NCBI GenBank assembly: GCA_964623815.1
Contig: CAZUVR010000001.1
Span: forward strand, 62,001 to 126,000
DNA from: Chroococcopsis sp964623815
GTDB taxonomy: Bacteria; Cyanobacteriota; Cyanobacteriia; Cyanobacteriales; Microcystaceae
Reading direction: 5' to 3'
Length of the DNA: 64,000 nt
Positions 61,398 through 64,000 of this stretch are shown piece by piece (positions within the stretch are counted from its first letter, which is position 1; every line of letters begins with the position of its first letter). The notes under the pieces are model-generated. The model ran no database searches. It was not told the DNA's origin and saw only the letters and a list, made by a program, of their open reading frames with translations. The translations under genes were made by a program, and so were the position numbers.

Positions 61398-62847
61398 GTA
61401 TTATTTGAATCACTCCCATCATGCCTAAATCTTCGTGATCGGAAATATGGCAATGATAAACGGTTTTACCGATAAAATCCCGAAAAGGCACTCGAATTTT
61501 TACACTTTCGCCGCGTTTTACCAATACGGTATCTTTCCAAGCTCGGTAGGGTTCTGGTTGTCCGTTACGAGCGATAATTTGAAAGGAATTGGTGTGGAGA
61601 TGAAAAGGATGATCCATCCGAGGGGCATTCATATTCACTAATTCCCAATCCTCGACGGTGTTTAGTTGAACTTGACTATCTATGCGCTCGGGGTCAAAAG
61701 TTTGACCGTTGAATAAAAATTCCATGCTGCTTCCTGCCATCATTCCCCCTGATAGTTTGATCGTGCGCTCGGTTATAGGTGCCGGTAAAGGCTCAAGAGA
61801 TATTAATTTTGTAGGTAAAGGTACATCTTTATCCTTGTCCTTATAGGTTAGGGTTGCTAGAGGGCGAGGATAATTCCCACCAGATGAATTATTCCCTCTC
61901 ATCATGCCCATCATACCCATCATACCCATCGAACCGCGATCGTAAGGTAAATTGAATAAACGGTATTGTCCTTCTTTTCTATCGCCCTTGATCAATAATT
62001 CGGCTCGCTCTCCGGGGGCGAGTAAAAGTTCATTTAATTCCACCGGTTCCGCGATCGCTCCTCCATCGGTAGCGATAAGATAGAAAGGATGGTTTTCTAG
62101 GGAGAGACGATAGAAACGGGACACAGAAGCGTTGAGGAGTCTTAATCTTAATAAGCCGTTCTTAGCAATATAGAAATTAGGTTGACTCTCCCCATTAACC
62201 GTTAATATATTGCCCTCTCGCCCTCGCATTAATTCCATGTGATTAACACCCCTGGAATCGAGGTTAAAATCTTGCAGGACTAAAAATTCTTCCCGGGCTC
62301 TCTTTATTTCCGGAATTTCGTCTAATTCTCCCCGGACAATCAATAATCCCGCCAAACCACCGAATAATTGTTCTGCCGCATGATGGTGATGGTGCGGATG
62401 ATACCAAAATGTGCCGGATGTGTGGTTTTTAGGAATGTTCACTTCATAAATAAATCGTTCTTGAGGCGGGATATGCAAGAAGGGATTATCCCCATTAGCG
62501 GTAGGGTCAACGTGTAAACCGTGATAATGTAAGTTAGTAGGTCGATCGAGGTTGTTAGTCAACTCTATTTTAAGAGTGTCTCCTGGTCTTACTTCGAGAC
62601 GCGGGGCGGGTATTTGCCCGTTATAAGTCATTCTTTGAGTTTGCTCGTTACCTAAATTGATTAAATTTAAACCTGCTTCTAATCGGGTTTCCAGTAATCC
62701 ATCTTTACTGTAAAGAACTCGGGAAACTGAAGATATATCCCTGCCCGAACTAGCTCTACTTTTACTGATGCACCAATTAGCGCCTAATGTTGCGATCGTG
62801 CCCGCCGTGCCCAAGAAAATAAATTTTCTTCTGTTGACCTTGGCCAT
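61366..62847 (-). CDS. Multicopper oxidase (CueO-like), Tat-exported
   Basis: A 493-residue cupredoxin oxidase. A twin-arginine signal begins MAKVNRRKFIFLGTAGTIAT. Copper sites: NLHYHGLHVD (107-112), FWYHPHHHHHAAEQ (147-160), DHPFHLHTNSFQI and YHCHISDHEDLGMMG near the C-terminus (type 1 His, Cys, His, Met). A Met-rich GSMGMMGMMGMM loop is like that of CueO, which oxidises Cu(I). The last nine or ten residues (LSRKAKLNIR) and the stop come from the inserted IS630 end. The catalytic core is unaffected. Confidence 0.92.
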   Translation of the reverse strand: MAKVNRRKFIFLGTAGTIATLGANWCISKSRASSGRDISSVSRVLYSKDGLLETRLEAGLNLINLGNEQTQRMTYNGQIPAPRLEVRPGDTLKIELTNNLDRPTNLHYHGLHVDPTANGDNPFLHIPPQERFIYEVNIPKNHTSGTFWYHPHHHHHAAEQLFGGLAGLLIVRGELDEIPEIKRAREEFLVLQDFNLDSRGVNHMELMRGREGNILTVNGESQPNFYIAKNGLLRLRLLNASVSRFYRLSLENHPFYLIATDGGAIAEPVELNELLLAPGERAELLIKGDRKEGQYRLFNLPYDRGSMGMMGMMGMMRGNNSSGGNYPRPLATLTYKDKDKDVPLPTKLISLEPLPAPITERTIKLSGGMMAGSSMEFLFNGQTFDPERIDSQVQLNTVEDWELVNMNAPRMDHPFHLHTNSFQIIARNGQPEPYRAWKDTVLVKRGESVKIRVPFRDFIGKTVYHCHISDHEDLGMMGVIQIILSRKAKLNIR

Positions 62848-62913
62848 AATTGATTTTAGCTACCGGGCTAAATTAGAAGATTACGCTGATAAAACTTCCC
62901 CTATTTTTATTAT

Positions 62914-63735
62914 ATGGAAAATTTTAAAGAAAGCCTGAAAACTAATTGGTATGGCAGAGATATAGAGGAACGCCGACACTGGTACTCACCCGCCGCTCGG
63001 GCTTATCAACAGGTTAGACCCCGTTATCCGCAGGCTATTATAGACCAGGTTATGGAAATTACGGGGTTATGCGATCGCTCATCCATAGTAGAAATCGGCT
63101 GTGGCCCGGCTATTGCTACTCCTACCTTCGCCGAATTAGGTTGCCACATGGTATGTATCGAACCTAATCCCGATTTTTATCATCTGGCTCAACAAAGCTG
63201 TCAAGTTTACCCCCGGATAGAGTTAATTAATTGCTCTTTTGAAGAGTGGGAATCAAGGGGCTATAAGTTTGATGCGGTATTAGCGGCGAGTTCTTTTCAC
63301 TGGGTTTCCCCCGATTTAGGCTAATTGCTTTGGAATAAAGAACTACAACCGAAGCCTGAGGTTTATCAACGACTACTAGAGGTTTATCAAAAACACGCTC
63401 CTTCTATTATCCGTCCTTATGAAGAGGTGGCCGATGCGATCGCCATTTTAAATCAATTGGGAGAGATGACGATCGATTCCGGTTATTTTCAGGATATGAG
63501 ATCGGGCCATGTAGAGGTAAAAGTCACCTATTCTGTCGATGAGTATCTTCTGCTCTTAAATACCTACTCACCTTATTTAAAGTTAGAAGAATCACAAAAA
63601 CAAGCTTTGTTCGCCCAATTGCAGAATATCTTAAAATTGCATGGAAATACTTTAGAACTTTCTTACATTTCTGCTTTTCATATCATCAAACCAATTAAAT
63701 CGGGTATCGGACAAAGTAGACTGATAGGATTATAA
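62914..63735 (+). pseudogene. Class I SAM methyltransferase, interrupted by in-frame stop
   Basis: Two halves lie in the same frame, split by a TAA at 63322-63324. The first half has HWYSPAARAYQQVRPRYPQA, the SAM loop VEIGCGPAIATPTFAELGCH and DAVLAASSFHWVSPDLG. The second begins LLWNKELQPKPEVYQRLLEV. In relatives about 15-20 residues lie between these two parts, so I infer a short deletion that created the stop. Without readthrough neither half would be a complete methyltransferase. The substrate is unknown. Confidence 0.75.
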
Positions 63736-63764
63736 GCCCGACCCGTAGTTAAGTACGGCTATAA

Positions 63765-63844
63765 TAGCTTAATTCGTCTTAAGACGAATTAAGCTAAAAG
63801 GTGAGAGAATTAATTCTAGACGCGGGTTTAAGAGAGGATTTAAA
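63765..63844. repeat. Palindromic 3' module of RTX gene, copy 2
   Basis: A perfect 32-bp palindrome at 63765-63796 (half-site TAGCTTAATTCGTCTT), followed by AGAATTAATTCT and CGCGGGTTTAAGAGA up to the RTX stop at 63840. Compared with copy 1 the G-C pair next to the core became T-A on both arms, a compensatory change that supports selection on the hairpin or palindrome. Confidence 0.85.
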
Positions 63845-64000
63845 CAAAATTAAATTGAGTGGTATTAGTCAACCTTAAAAAATTATTCACATCATTAACC
63901 ACGGCGATTAATTCATCGGGAGCGACAAGAAAAGGTCTAACTTTAAATATGCCCATATCCCCCGCGACGGAGCCACCGCCAAGAGAACCAGAAACCGGGC
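63840..64000 (-). CDS. RTX-type protein, C-terminal end only
   Basis: Minus-strand frame running off the right edge. Its last 52 residues (PVSGSLGGGSVAGDMGIFK to NNFLRLTNTTQFNFV) match the C-terminus of the RTX protein at 59458, with roughly two-thirds identity (VSGSL, DMGIF, PDELIAVVNDV, QFNFV). This shows a second paralogue about 3.4 kb away. The rest of the gene lies outside the window. No start is visible. Confidence 0.78.
   Translation of the reverse strand, partial: PVSGSLGGGSVAGDMGIFKVRPFLVAPDELIAVVNDVNNFLRLTNTTQFNFV

Noticed and set aside
61100..61408. 102-residue plus-strand frame across the IS630 end
   Set aside because: It is antisense to the transposase and oxidase end and has no protein-like pattern.
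1..64000. CRISPR arrays, tRNA and rRNA genes
   Set aside because: I saw no regularly spaced repeats of 25-40 bp and no cloverleaf-type T-arm sequences; a tRNA scan would be needed to exclude a missed tRNA.

Overview
The window is chromosomal DNA of a phycobilisome-bearing, beta-carboxysome cyanobacterium. The evidence is chlB (dark-operative protochlorophyllide reductase), a tandem-BMC carboxysome protein (ccmO) divergent from raf1, ycf4, a chloroplast-type ndhF, crtD, a cyanobacterial FtsH, a phycobilisome-fold protein, a GUN4-domain protein, DUF4327/DUF3531/DUF3326 genes and several PEP-CTERM-like exported proteins. HIP1 octamers (GCGATCGC) occur throughout, for example at 1257-1264, 5206-5213, 37212-37219 and 37230-37237. 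ccmO standing apart from a ccmKLMN cluster and moderate base composition fit a unicellular Synechocystis/Cyanothece-like lineage, but I cannot name the genus. I recognised no rRNA, tRNA, CRISPR array or phage.

Layout. 0-4 kb: an open frame running off the left edge, a patch of short dispersed repeats, an internally deleted HlyD-type adaptor, a YkvA-like gene, an SRAP DNA-damage gene with a LexA-type box at its start, and a PEP-CTERM protein. 4-19 kb: chlB, a PilP/GspC-like anchored protein, a GT4 glycosyltransferase, pgi, a gene remnant cut by a repeat, a PedR-like redox regulator with a TolB-like lipoprotein, an RDD/membrane/SpoIIM group, a phycobilisome-fold protein, ftsH, a DUF389 protein and a second PEP-CTERM protein. 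19-33 kb: clpB, then a long minus-strand block (GAF, GT2, FemAB-like, putA with an in-frame downstream flavoprotein, an MprF-like synthase, two hydrolases, pyrB). 33-45 kb: an exported GUN4 protein, a CNNM/CorC protein, speE, a UvrD-type helicase, mnmG, and the raf1-csaB-crtD group. 45-53 kb: ccmO, then ycf4-cyclophilin-ketosynthase, twin DUF4327 genes, and a DUF3326 gene preceded by a 58-residue gene. 53-64 kb: Uma2, two EF-hand PEP-CTERM-like proteins, ndhF, a double-ATPase ABC protein, an RTX protein, a decayed IS630 element, a multicopper oxidase, a broken methyltransferase and the tail of a second RTX gene.

How it works together. Most genes are housekeeping, grouped around photosynthesis and carbon fixation (chlB, ycf4, ndhF, raf1, ccmO, ftsH, crtD) and around the cell surface (PEP-CTERM, RTX, glycosyltransferases, CsaB). 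The most unusual signals are: a roughly 70-bp non-coding module with a long palindrome behind both RTX genes that is better conserved than the coding ends it follows; an IS630 end that supplies the last codons and stop of a multicopper oxidase; putA and a flavoprotein gene separated in the same frame by a single UAA; a gene-neighbour pair of EF-hand proteins with a PES variant of the sorting signal; and a phycobilisome-fold protein retaining the bilin-type cysteine outside any phycobilisome operon. I did not find a clearly new multi-gene defence or metabolic system.
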